Assembly: GCF_002954355.1 (NCBI RefSeq)
Contig: NZ_MQVV01000017.1
Coordinates: forward strand, 124,001 to 188,000
Source of the DNA: Nonlabens tegetincola
GTDB lineage: Bacteria; Bacteroidota; Bacteroidia; Flavobacteriales; Flavobacteriaceae
Direction of reading: 5' to 3'
Length of the DNA stretch: 64,000 bases
The notes under the pieces are model-generated. The model saw only the letters and a list, made by a program, of their open reading frames with translations, did no database searches and was not told the origin of the DNA. How positions within the stretch are numbered: position 1 is the stretch's first letter; each line of letters starts with the position of its first letter. Below, one piece after another: positions 27,032 through 35,524 of this stretch. Made by a program: the position numbers and the translations under genes.

Positions 27032-27135
27032 CAGCTACCCTACTTTAGGTAGCTGTCGGGCTATACGTTACAATTCCTCGCTATTAGTTATTGTATAACC
27101 ATAGCTGCGGGATTTTCACTACTATCCCTCATGCG
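27032..27135 (+). repeat. structured intergenic repeat, copy A
   Basis: Read on the plus strand it begins with a perfect hairpin, CAGCTACC (27032-27039) with GGTAGCTG (27048-27055). TCGGGCTATACG follows, then a middle segment, then GGGATTTTCACTACTATCCCTCA. Copy B at 28597-28674 has the same order of parts (hairpin, TCGGGCT, second segment, ATCCCT) on the other strand. Elements of this look recur between genes in many Bacteroidetes, as far as I recall. Copy A lies between ccoG and ccoH, ending three bases from the ccoG stop. Confidence 0.75.
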
Positions 27136-27137
27136 TT

Positions 27138-28556
27138 TTAATTAAAACTTCTAGGTCCCAAAAAGGTAGTTGTTGTAGTTTCAATTAAATGTGAACCACT
27201 GTAAATACCTATTTCAACTTTATCTTTTTCTTCTTTAAGTAAGTTTGAGTCAATTTCAATAAACAATGTCCCTTCTGCGAGCTCTTGCGCTGGTACATTA
27301 ACCTCATCATTCACCACTTTTATAAAACCGTCATGCGATAATAACTTAAAGCTAACATCCTCAATATTTTGAGTGGTTTTATTCACTAATTTGTAGGTAA
27401 AAACATTACTTATATTACTACCTTCTTTATGCTCATACAATTGACCAGGTAGACGTAGGATTCTAGCCTCAATATCATTACGTAAAAACAACATACCGAC
27501 TAGCACCGCAATTAATACACCTAGCACCACACTATAACCTTTAAGCCTAGGAGTAAATTCAAATTTTGTTTTTTTCTCTATATTTTCCTCACTTGCATAG
27601 CGTATGAGACCTTTAGGCAATCCCACCTTTTCCATCATGCTATCACAGGCATCGATACATGCGGTACAGTTGACACATTCCAGTTGTGTACCATTTCTTA
27701 TATCGATACCAGTCGGACAAACATGAACACACTGTGCACAATCAATACAATCTCCTTTACCACTGGCTTCACGATTTTCTGATTTTTTAAACTTTGCTCG
27801 CCCTTTTTCTTTTTCACCTCGCTTATAGTCATAAGCTACTACTATAGATTTATTATCCAATAAAACTCCTTGTAATCTACCGTAAGGACACGCTATAACA
27901 CATACTTGCTCTCTAAACCAAGCAAAGACAAAGTAAAAAACTGCTGTAAAAATTAATAATGAAATAAATGTGCTTAGGTGGTACTTGGGTCCATCAATCA
28001 TATACTTAAGTAATTGATCACTACCTATCAAATAAGCTAAAAAAACATTAGCTATTAAAAACGAAATAATAAAGAAGACAATCCATTTAATGACTCTTTT
28101 CTTAATTTTTTCGGCATTCCATGGAGCTTTTTTCAGTCGAATTTGCTTACCACGATCGCCTTCAATCCAGTACTCGATCCTTCTAAATACCATTTCCATA
28201 AAAATGGTTTGAGGACATATCCAACCGCAAAAAATACGACCATAGGCTACAGTGAAAAACACCACAAAAAGAACACCTATAAGCATACTTATGACTACTA
28301 GGTGAAAATCTTGAGGCCAGAATGGTTGACCAAAAATATTAAACCTTCTTTCAAGAACATTTATCATGATAAACTGATTACCATTTATCTTGATAAAAGG
28401 AGAAATAAATAATATCGTAAGCAGAAAATAGCTTACAATCTTACGCCAATTGTAATACCTACCAGAAGGTTTTTTAGGAAATATCCATGCGCGTTTCCCG
28501 TCTTGGGTAACGGTGCTTATACTGTCTCTAAAAACTTCAGCTTCTGGCGATTTCAT
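27138..28556 (-). CDS. ccoG: cbb3 oxidase accessory protein CcoG (FixG), ferredoxin-type
   Basis: A 472-aa membrane protein with about five transmembrane segments. It carries two 4Fe-4S cluster motifs near residues 265-310 (CIDCAQCVHVCP and CVNCTACIDAC). An Ig-like periplasmic C-terminal domain ends the protein. The conserved FCGWICPQTIF and ACPYGRLQG stretches also carry cysteines. CcoG reduces copper for insertion into cbb3 oxidase in characterised bacteria. It lies downstream of ccoP, from which structured repeat B separates it, and repeat A follows it. Confidence 0.96.
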   Translation of the reverse strand: MKSPEAEVFRDSISTVTQDGKRAWIFPKKPSGRYYNWRKIVSYFLLTILFISPFIKINGNQFIMINVLERRFNIFGQPFWPQDFHLVVISMLIGVLFVVFFTVAYGRIFCGWICPQTIFMEMVFRRIEYWIEGDRGKQIRLKKAPWNAEKIKKRVIKWIVFFIISFLIANVFLAYLIGSDQLLKYMIDGPKYHLSTFISLLIFTAVFYFVFAWFREQVCVIACPYGRLQGVLLDNKSIVVAYDYKRGEKEKGRAKFKKSENREASGKGDCIDCAQCVHVCPTGIDIRNGTQLECVNCTACIDACDSMMEKVGLPKGLIRYASEENIEKKTKFEFTPRLKGYSVVLGVLIAVLVGMLFLRNDIEARILRLPGQLYEHKEGSNISNVFTYKLVNKTTQNIEDVSFKLLSHDGFIKVVNDEVNVPAQELAEGTLFIEIDSNLLKEEKDKVEIGIYSGSHLIETTTTTFLGPRSFN

Positions 28557-28596
28557 ACTATTTATTTTATTCGTAAGAACTAGGATACTTTTGAGT

Positions 28597-28674
28597 TAGG
28601 GATTGAGACGGCATCCTCTTGTGGTAGCAAGAGATATAGTCGAAAGCCCGACCCAAAGTCCCAAGGACTTTGGG
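28597..28674 (-). repeat. structured intergenic repeat, copy B
   Basis: Read on the minus strand: perfect 10-bp hairpin CCCAAAGTCC/GGACTTTGGG (28652-28674), then TCGGGCTTTCGAC, a second hairpin (CTCTTG...CAAGAG) and finally AATCCCTA. The order of parts matches copy A, in inverse orientation. It occupies most of the ccoP-ccoG gap and starts eight bases from the ccoP stop, so it could act as a 3' mRNA structure. Confidence 0.75.
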
Positions 28675-28681
28675 AAACTTC

Positions 28682-29653
28682 CTAATTAAATTTTGAATTA
28701 GTTACTACACTATTTTGTAAACTATCGGTTACTATCGTTTTGTCTGGATTTTCAATTATCATTTTATCAGGAGCATCAGGATTGTTCCATATTTCTCCTT
28801 GAGGTTCTTTAGGTTCGGCTGGTGTGGTTCCCTCAAACTGCATGACATAACTGGCTACTTGAGCAATTTGTGCTGGCTTAAGTTCAGTCTTCCATGGCAC
28901 CATTCCTTTGCCACTACGACCACCTTCTGAAATGGTATTGAAAATATTTTTTATGCCACCACCAAGTATCCAGTAGGAATCTGTTAAATTGGGACCTATT
29001 CCACCACCACCATCAACCTTGTGACATGCAGCACAGTTTTGATTAAAAATTTCCTTACCAGCGTTTAAATCACTTGCGTCGGTCAATAATGTAACTGTGT
29101 TTACATCTACTAGATCTTTTGCCGTTTTTTTCCATTCTTCTACTTGTGCTCGAGCAATTTCCATTTCAGTTTCAAACTCTGATGCTTGGTCATACTCATT
29201 AAATACATGGAATCGCGCCAAGTAAACTACACCAAAAATGATAGTTGCATAAAACATGTAAAGCCACCATGGTGGTAAGTTGTTATCTAATTCTTGTATA
29301 CCGTCGTAATTATGATCGAGTACAATCTCATGCTCGCTTTCAATAGGTTTGCTATCTAGAGATTTTTTATACACTCTTTTTATTCTAGCAAATTGATTTT
29401 CCTTACGTGTTTTTTCGGCAAGGTCATAGCGCTCTTTTGCTTCTTTATCAAGGGTGTTGTATAGGACCGCTTTTAAAGTTGAAATACTGGCCTCACCGGC
29501 AATCATAAGTGTTATCAAAAGTGCAACCAGCGGCCAAAACCATACTTTTTCAAATGCTGAAAATGGTTGGTCTGGTGAAGCTACAAACATGAGCAAGCCT
29601 GATGCAACGACTGCAAAAACACCAACTCTTATATAGGATGATAAGGTTCTCAT
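28682..29653 (-). CDS. ccoP: cbb3-type cytochrome c oxidase subunit III (CcoP), mono-haem
   Basis: A 323-aa subunit with an N-terminal membrane region and the CcoP signature DGIQELDNNLPPWW before a transmembrane helix near residue 130. The C-terminal cytochrome c domain has a single CAACH haem site (~residue 210) and a probable axial Met in GKGMVPW. Proteobacterial CcoP has two haem c sites. Only one is seen here, so this subunit passes electrons through one c-type haem. It overlaps ccoQ by four bases. Confidence 0.94.
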   Translation of the reverse strand: MRTLSSYIRVGVFAVVASGLLMFVASPDQPFSAFEKVWFWPLVALLITLMIAGEASISTLKAVLYNTLDKEAKERYDLAEKTRKENQFARIKRVYKKSLDSKPIESEHEIVLDHNYDGIQELDNNLPPWWLYMFYATIIFGVVYLARFHVFNEYDQASEFETEMEIARAQVEEWKKTAKDLVDVNTVTLLTDASDLNAGKEIFNQNCAACHKVDGGGGIGPNLTDSYWILGGGIKNIFNTISEGGRSGKGMVPWKTELKPAQIAQVASYVMQFEGTTPAEPKEPQGEIWNNPDAPDKMIIENPDKTIVTDSLQNSVVTNSKFN

Positions 29654-29844
29654 TGTTTATTAATATTTGTAGTTAAAGAATCATCTAAGGGTATGTTACT
29701 CACCTCTTCAATATGTTGCTTTTTTGCTGTTGCTACCCAAAAGAAGAGTGCTACAAAAAAGACGAAGAATATGAGTAAGGAGATCATGGGATAAATACTT
29801 ACCCCATCAATCTGTTCTAAATTTTGTTTTACAAACTTGAGCAT
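29650..29844 (-). CDS. ccoQ: cbb3 oxidase small subunit CcoQ
   Basis: A 64-aa protein with one hydrophobic helix (MISLLIFFVFFVALFFWVAT, residues ~20-39) and a polar C-terminus. Size, topology and position between the catalytic subunit and ccoP identify it as CcoQ, which stabilises the complex. It overlaps ccoP by four bases (ATGA-type coupling) and follows ccoNO after six bases. Confidence 0.88.
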   Translation of the reverse strand: MLKFVKQNLEQIDGVSIYPMISLLIFFVFFVALFFWVATAKKQHIEEVSNIPLDDSLTTNINKQ

Positions 29845-29850
29845 GACTTA

Positions 29851-32049
29851 TTAATTTGATGCAGTTTGCGCTGCGTTACTTATAACTTTTATATCAGTCC
29901 CTAATCGCTGTAAATAAGCAATAAGAGCGGTTATCTCACGATCTTTAATTTCTACAAACTCCTCACCTTGTTGTTGCTTTCTAGTTTTATCTGCCTCGTA
30001 AGTTTTTAAGAAATCTGGATCTTCAGATAGGTTGCTTTGTATTTGACTACCTTGTTCGTCCATCCATTCTTGAGCTCGATCTACATCATCCTGTGTATAG
30101 GGAACGCCTAGTGAAATCATGGCTTCCATTTTAGCCTCGGTATTTGATTTATCAAGTTTTGATGTGATTAACCATTTATAAGCTGGCATTATGGAACCAT
30201 CTGATGTACTTTGAGGATCATACATATGATTAAAGTGCCAATTATCGTTGTATTTCCCTCCTATCCTAAGCAAATCAGGACCTGTACGTTTACTACCCCA
30301 AAGAAATGGGTGATCATATACAAATTCACCAGCCTTAGCATACTCTCCATATCGCTCAACTTCACTACGGAAAGGACGTACCATTTGAGAGTGACAATTA
30401 TTACAACCTTCTCGTATGTATATATCACGACCTTCTAGCTCAAGAGGTGTATATGGTTTTACACTCGAGATAGTTGGAACGTAATCATCAACCAGTAAGG
30501 AAGGTATAATTTGGACTGCACCACCAATTAAAATTGCTATTGTAGCGTATATAGTCAATTTGACTGGTCTTCTTTCTAACCATGTGTGATATCCTTCTTT
30601 GGCAGTTCTACTAGAGGTTACAGCAGGTAGAGCCGCAGCTTCTGCAAGTTCATCGGTAACTTTTTTACCAGAACGAGCTGTCATAATCACATTATGGACT
30701 CCTACTAACGCACCTACTATATATAAACTTCCTCCTATAGCACGCATCCAGTACATAGGCATAATTTCATTTACAGTCTCTAGGAAATTACCGTAAACTA
30801 AGGTACCGTCTGGATTAAATTGTTTCCACATAAATGCCTGTACAAATCCAGCTACATACATGGGTAATGCATAAAGCATGATTCCTAATGTACCTATCCA
30901 AAAATGAACATTTGCTAATTTATTAGACCACAATTTTGTTTTGAACAGTTTAGGCACTAACCAATATATCATACCAAAGGTTAGGAAACCGTTCCAGGCT
31001 AAAGCTCCTACGTGTACGTGAGCTACAATCCAATCGGTAAAATGGGCAATAGCATTAACGTTTTTAAGCGATAACATAGGTCCTTCAAATGTGGCCATAC
31101 CATATCCTGTGATAGCTACCACCATAAATTTAAGTACTGGACTAGTGCGCACTTTATCCCATGCACCGCGTAACGTAAGCAGTCCGTTTATCATTCCACC
31201 CCATGATGGAGCGATCAACATTACTGAAAAAGCTACTCCTAAATTTTGCGCCCAATCTGGTAGTGCAGAATATAACAGATGGTGAGGACCAGCCCATATG
31301 TAGATGAAAATCAAAGACCAAAAGTGGACTATGGACAACCTGTATGAATACACTGGTCTATTGGCTGCTTTAGGAACAAAATAATACATAAGTCCTAAGA
31401 AAGGTGTAGTTAAGAAAAAAGCAACTGCATTATGACCATACCACCATTGAACTAGAGCATCCTGAACACCTGCATAGGCTGAATAACTCTTTAAAAAGGT
31501 TACAGGCAGCTCCATGCTATTAACAATATGAAGTACCGCAACAGTAACAAATGTTGCTAGATAAAACCAAATAGCCACATACAAATGTCGTTGTCTTCTT
31601 TTAAGTATAGTTCCTATAAGATTTGCTCCAAAAGCTACCCACACAATTGCAATTGCAATATCTATAGGCCACTCCAACTCGGCATATTCTTTGGAACTTG
31701 TATAACCTAATGGTAAGGTTATAGCCGCTGCAACAATAATAAGTTGCCATCCCCAAAAATTGAAATTACTTAAAAAATCACTCCACATACGAGCTTTTAG
31801 CAGTCGTTGGGTAGAGTAATAAACACCTGCATAAATTGCATTACCTACAAATGCAAATATCACTGCATTGGTGTGAAGAGGCCTTAACCGACCAAAGCTT
31901 AGCCATGAAATACCGTCGGTTACATTAGGAAAAATGAACATGAATGCGAGTAATAACCCTACACTCATACCTACGACACCCCAAACTAGAGTTGCGACTA
32001 TAAATTTGCGTACAATCTTGTTATCGTAGTAAAATTGTTGCAGTTCCAT
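29851..32049 (-). CDS. ccoNO: fused cbb3 oxidase subunits I and II (CcoN-CcoO)
   Basis: A 732-aa fusion. Residues ~1-480 are the 12-helix haem-copper catalytic subunit CcoN, with conserved histidines in RPLHTN, QWWYGHNAV, GPHHLLY and HVHVGALAWNG. Residues ~510-732 are CcoO, a membrane-anchored cytochrome c with one CNNCH haem site followed by SQMVRPF. It reduces O2 to water at high affinity and pumps protons. The CcoNO fusion is the usual arrangement in Bacteroidetes. The start follows the ccoS stop by 34 bases, and the pair shares an upstream operator. Confidence 0.97.
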   Translation of the reverse strand: MELQQFYYDNKIVRKFIVATLVWGVVGMSVGLLLAFMFIFPNVTDGISWLSFGRLRPLHTNAVIFAFVGNAIYAGVYYSTQRLLKARMWSDFLSNFNFWGWQLIIVAAAITLPLGYTSSKEYAELEWPIDIAIAIVWVAFGANLIGTILKRRQRHLYVAIWFYLATFVTVAVLHIVNSMELPVTFLKSYSAYAGVQDALVQWWYGHNAVAFFLTTPFLGLMYYFVPKAANRPVYSYRLSIVHFWSLIFIYIWAGPHHLLYSALPDWAQNLGVAFSVMLIAPSWGGMINGLLTLRGAWDKVRTSPVLKFMVVAITGYGMATFEGPMLSLKNVNAIAHFTDWIVAHVHVGALAWNGFLTFGMIYWLVPKLFKTKLWSNKLANVHFWIGTLGIMLYALPMYVAGFVQAFMWKQFNPDGTLVYGNFLETVNEIMPMYWMRAIGGSLYIVGALVGVHNVIMTARSGKKVTDELAEAAALPAVTSSRTAKEGYHTWLERRPVKLTIYATIAILIGGAVQIIPSLLVDDYVPTISSVKPYTPLELEGRDIYIREGCNNCHSQMVRPFRSEVERYGEYAKAGEFVYDHPFLWGSKRTGPDLLRIGGKYNDNWHFNHMYDPQSTSDGSIMPAYKWLITSKLDKSNTEAKMEAMISLGVPYTQDDVDRAQEWMDEQGSQIQSNLSEDPDFLKTYEADKTRKQQQGEEFVEIKDREITALIAYLQRLGTDIKVISNAAQTASN

Positions 32050-32083
32050 ACTTGAATTAATTAGTGGTTTTAAAAATTACATT

Positions 32084-32239
32084 TTAGTCTTGAAGCACAT
32101 CTTCATCATCAAACAACATGCGAACTGATGGTGTGTACGTGTCGTCATATTGACCGCTGCGTACAGAGATCACAAAGGCTATAAAAAATCCTATAGCAAC
32201 AACCACGCTTATGGCTAGTAATAAATAAATGATGTTCAT
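32084..32239 (-). CDS. ccoS: cbb3 oxidase maturation protein CcoS
   Basis: A 51-aa single-pass membrane protein: MNIIYLLLAISVVVAIGFF..., then FVISVRSGQYDD, the CcoS signature, and an acidic tail (RMLFDDEDVLQD). CcoS is needed for cofactor insertion into cbb3 oxidase. It is the first gene of the ccoS-ccoNO-ccoQ-ccoP run and lies 21 bases downstream of a -7 box with an operator upstream. It is short and easily missed by automatic calling. Confidence 0.93.
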   Translation of the reverse strand: MNIIYLLLAISVVVAIGFFIAFVISVRSGQYDDTYTPSVRMLFDDEDVLQD

Positions 32240-32259
32240 ACCTGACTTATTTTATACGG

Positions 32260-32304
32260 TAAAATTAGATCTAGATGCCACCTTGAAATGGTGACTTTTG
32301 TCAC
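32260..32304 (-). promoter_or_regulatory. cco operon promoter with Crp/Fnr-type operator
   Basis: A perfect inverted repeat, GTGAC-TTTT-GTCAC (32291-32304), lies 23 bases upstream of TAATTTTA (32267 down to 32260 on the minus strand), a near match to TAnnTTTG. If transcription starts about 7 bases past the box centre, the operator centre falls near -41.5. That is the class II position for Crp/Fnr activators. The same repeat lies upstream of ccoI. Confidence 0.75.
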
Positions 32305-32329
32305 TTAATACCTATCTTTTTTTGTTGTT

Positions 32330-32575
32330 TTAAACAAATGCATACATGGCTATAAGTTGAGTTTCATAGCGCAGTTTGGTCCATTGGTTTAACATTGCGA
32401 CATCTTCTTGGAGTAGCAATGAGTTTTTTATTTGAAGTAGTTCTTGTTGCAGCAAAAAATATTGGGAAGACAGTTGATCCAATTCAGGAACAAGGTCTGA
32501 CTTCTCCCGAGAAACATAACACTGTGTTCTCAGTGCCTGTATCTTAGATGCGAGTATCGATAATTGGTTATTCAT
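32330..32575 (-). CDS. small helical protein between ccoI and ccoS
   Basis: An 81-aa soluble protein predicted to be almost entirely helical, with heptad-like Leu/Gln stretches (QLSSQYFLLQQELLQIKNSLLLQ). It starts seven bases after the ccoI stop, so it is probably translated from the ccoI mRNA. The cco operator follows its stop. I recognise no family. Position alone suggests a link with cbb3 assembly or copper handling. Confidence 0.6.
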   Translation of the reverse strand: MNNQLSILASKIQALRTQCYVSREKSDLVPELDQLSSQYFLLQQELLQIKNSLLLQEDVAMLNQWTKLRYETQLIAMYAFV

Positions 32576-32582
32576 AATTTAA

Positions 32583-35045
32583 TTATGGTTTGATTTTATT
32601 TGAAGCGTAATAAGAAAACAAGGTGGTAAACACCACAATGCTTATGGAACTCAAAGGCATTAAAATAGCAGCAATAACTGGTTTCAAATGACCGGTTACA
32701 GCAAAACCTAAGCCTATAAGATTATAGAGTAATGAAAAGATAAAAGCGTATGAAATAATAGATCTTGCCTTATTAGCTAGTTGTAAATACTGAGGTAAAA
32801 AATGAAATTGTGAAGCATCGATGATACCATCACATGCAGGAGAAAAAACATTTACATTTTCAGATATGGCGATACCCACATCACTTTGTTTAAGAGCTCC
32901 TGCATCATTTAAACCATCTCCTATCATCATTACTTTGCTACCATTATTTTGTAATTCTTTTACAAATCGCATTTTATCATCAGGCCTTTGATTAAATAAA
33001 AAGCGAGTACTTTCTGGTAGTATTTTTTTCAAAGCCTGTAATTCACCTTCATTATCACCAGATAAAACCACAATTTGATATGATTTCTCAAGTTCTTTAA
33101 AAGTTTCAGCCATTCCAGGGCGATATTCTGTTTGAAAAATGTAGCATCCTTTATAAGAAGAATCTGTTGCTATATGAACTGCCGTCTCTTTACTGGCACT
33201 TACATCAATTGAATTTGAAGAATCAATACCAACATATCGCGCCGATCCTATTTTAATAGTTTGAGATGCAATGGAACCAGTAATTCCTTGTCCTACATGT
33301 TCTTGAAAAGTGTCTAACGTTTGAATGTTATTCTCCTGTAAAATTTTATATAAGGATCTACTCAAGGGATGGTTTGATGCCTTAAGAGTACTGGACAATA
33401 ATTGTTTTTCCATATCATCCAGTGCAATTCCCTCATAATGAACTGTATTTTTAGAAGCGCTGGTTAAAGTACCCGTTTTGTCAAAGATTATGGTATCTAA
33501 CTCAGACATCTTTTCTATAACATGACTGTTTTTAAGATATAGCTTTACCTTACCATAAAATCGTAATACATTACCTAATGTAAAAGGAGCGGCAAGTGCA
33601 ATGGCACAAGGACAAGCTACTATAAGCACCGCTGTAAATACATTAAGCGCCATACTATTGTCGTAAAACAACCAGAATAAAGCAGCAATGATCGCTACAC
33701 TTAAAATACCAATTGTAAATCTTTTACTTATTCGATCAGTTATAGATTGTAACCGTGTACTATCCTCTTCTTTAAAAATTTCGTTGGACCATAATTGAGT
33801 CAAATACGATTGCTCGACTCCTTTAATCACCTCTAGCTCAAGCAAGCCAGATTCCTGCCTACCACCTGCATAAATTTTATCTCCTGATTGTTTAGGCACT
33901 GGCTGTGCCTCGCCAGTTACAAAACTATAATCTATAAGCGCCTTTCCCTTTATCAGAATAGCATCCACAGGGATAAGTTCCCCATTCCTAATCAGAATTC
34001 TATCACCAGGTTGTAATTCATAAACTGGCGTTTGCACCTCGCGGTCTAGGTTACTCTTGTTAGGTTGATTTATTGTGTTGTCGATCTCGCTTTCGCGAAA
34101 GCGTAATTCTTCACATTCCCGAGGTTTTACAATCTTTGTAACACCAATAGGGAAATAGCTTTTGTAATCACGTTCAAACGAAAGATAGGCATAGGTTTTT
34201 TGTTGAAAAAATTTACCCAACAAAAGAAAAAAGACGAGTCCTGCAAGACTATCCAGAAAGCCCGTACCCCAATCCATTATAATTTCTATAAGTGACCTTA
34301 AGAAAAGTACACTTATCCCTATCGCGATAGGCACATCTATATTTAAAATCCTTGATTTTATACCTTTAAAAGCCGAAATGAAGTAGTCTACACCACTATA
34401 AAACACCACAGGTATAGAAAAAGCAAGCATCAACCATCTAAATACATGTTTAAATTGATCTAGCCAGTATTCATTGACTTCAAAATACTCAGGAAAGGAC
34501 AAGAACATTATATTGCCAAATGCAAATCCAGCTACACCTAATTTATAAATCAGACTGCGGTCTTTTACTTTTTTTGATTTTTTTGAATCTTCAAGAGAAA
34601 TGTAAGGTTCGTATCCTAGATTAGATAATAGTATTACCAAAGATTTTAAATTAAGATGCTCTGGTTGATAAACTATCCTTACCGTTTTTTCAGGAAAATT
34701 AACCTGAGATTGTGTAACAGCTGGGTTGATTTTATGCAAATGTTCCAGTACCCAAATGCAACTACTGCAATGCATAGAAGGGATAAGGAGCTGTACAATT
34801 TGTGTATCTTGTTCATTAAACTCTAAAATGGAATTAACAATATCCTGATTTTCTAAAAAATCAAATTTTCCTTCAAAATCTCTCGGACTCACTCCTGGAT
34901 GTTGTTCAAGATCGTAGTAATAGGATAAATTGTTTTCATTCAAAATATCATAAACCGTCTTACAACCATGACAACAAAATACCTTGTGATCATGTTCAAT
35001 AGCACCCGTAATACACGGATCACCACAGTGGAAACATTTTTCCAT
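32583..35045 (-). CDS. ccoI: copper-transporting P-type ATPase of cbb3 biogenesis (CcoI/FixI)
   Basis: An 820-aa P1B-type ATPase. The N-terminal cysteine-rich part (CFHCGDPC, FCCHGCKTVY) precedes an HMA-like domain with MHCSSC near residue 92. Eight membrane helices are expected. CPCAIALAAP is the copper-site motif, DKTGTLT the phosphorylation site and GDGLNDAGAL the hinge. CcoI exports copper for insertion into cbb3 oxidase. An insertion of about 30 residues before VYELQPGDRI contains the palindrome copy, read as RFRES. A GTGAC-N4-GTCAC operator lies 65 bases upstream. Confidence 0.95.
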   Translation of the reverse strand: MEKCFHCGDPCITGAIEHDHKVFCCHGCKTVYDILNENNLSYYYDLEQHPGVSPRDFEGKFDFLENQDIVNSILEFNEQDTQIVQLLIPSMHCSSCIWVLEHLHKINPAVTQSQVNFPEKTVRIVYQPEHLNLKSLVILLSNLGYEPYISLEDSKKSKKVKDRSLIYKLGVAGFAFGNIMFLSFPEYFEVNEYWLDQFKHVFRWLMLAFSIPVVFYSGVDYFISAFKGIKSRILNIDVPIAIGISVLFLRSLIEIIMDWGTGFLDSLAGLVFFLLLGKFFQQKTYAYLSFERDYKSYFPIGVTKIVKPRECEELRFRESEIDNTINQPNKSNLDREVQTPVYELQPGDRILIRNGELIPVDAILIKGKALIDYSFVTGEAQPVPKQSGDKIYAGGRQESGLLELEVIKGVEQSYLTQLWSNEIFKEEDSTRLQSITDRISKRFTIGILSVAIIAALFWLFYDNSMALNVFTAVLIVACPCAIALAAPFTLGNVLRFYGKVKLYLKNSHVIEKMSELDTIIFDKTGTLTSASKNTVHYEGIALDDMEKQLLSSTLKASNHPLSRSLYKILQENNIQTLDTFQEHVGQGITGSIASQTIKIGSARYVGIDSSNSIDVSASKETAVHIATDSSYKGCYIFQTEYRPGMAETFKELEKSYQIVVLSGDNEGELQALKKILPESTRFLFNQRPDDKMRFVKELQNNGSKVMMIGDGLNDAGALKQSDVGIAISENVNVFSPACDGIIDASQFHFLPQYLQLANKARSIISYAFIFSLLYNLIGLGFAVTGHLKPVIAAILMPLSSISIVVFTTLFSYYASNKIKP
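34089..34102. repeat. GCTTTCGCGAAAGC palindrome, copy 6
   Basis: Perfect core in ccoI, read as RFRES within an apparent insertion ahead of the actuator domain. Flanks give ATCTCGCTTTCGCGAAAGCG. Confidence 0.97.
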
Positions 35046-35109
35046 TTATCTAGTTCTTAAAATTGCTTATACCTGGGATAAAGGTGAGCACAAGACAAGC
35101 AATAAAACG

Positions 35110-35123
35110 GTGACTTTTGTCAC
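35110..35123. promoter_or_regulatory. Crp/Fnr-type operator upstream of ccoI
   Basis: GTGAC-TTTT-GTCAC, identical in all 14 bases to the operator at 32291-32304 and extended here to GGTGAC...GTCACC. On the minus strand a weak -7-like CACCTTTA (35086 down to 35079) follows after 23 bases, the same spacing as at the cco promoter. Confidence 0.72.
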
Positions 35124-35194
35124 CCTAGAACAATAAATTATGAAATGATTAGTAATTAAAAAACTGTATTTCAGTATTTTAAAACAAAAATTCT

Positions 35195-35416
35195 ATGAAA
35201 ACTAATGCACTATTTTGGGTTTATTTGGTGACGGCAGTATTAGTAATCCTCACCGTTTCTAGTCAACTAGGTACTTCCTTTAAATGGATTTTTACAGGTA
35301 CCTTAATTGGTCAACTATTATTACTTACTATGGTATATAAAATTTTGACCGATGATTATGAGACTGATAAAACTTTTGAAGATTTCTATGAAGATCGCCC
35401 AGACTTGGGTAAATAA
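35195..35416 (+). CDS. small two-helix membrane protein of unknown function
   Basis: A 73-aa protein with two hydrophobic segments (LFWVYLVTAVLVILTV, residues ~6-21, and WIFTGTLIGQLLLLTMVYKI, ~31-50). An acidic C-terminal tail follows (DDYETDKTFEDFYEDRPDLG). It is divergent from ccoI and shares its upstream region with the operator at 35110. The position between ccoI and the Crp/Fnr gene suggests membership of the respiratory regulon. No family is recognised. Confidence 0.65.
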   Translation: MKTNALFWVYLVTAVLVILTVSSQLGTSFKWIFTGTLIGQLLLLTMVYKILTDDYETDKTFEDFYEDRPDLGK

Positions 35417-35524
35417 AAACTTTTGTTACTGTTTTGTTGTTCAAGTGTAGTACGCCTGATTTTTATTTAATTGAACATTAGTAGATGTTTTATTAATTTT
35501 ACACATTGTTTGATCAAGTATAAT

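Noticed and set aside
27032-28674. The two repeats as inverted ends of a transposon carrying ccoG
   Set aside because: The hairpin sequences differ, no transposase or target duplication is seen, and ccoG is in its normal syntenic place.
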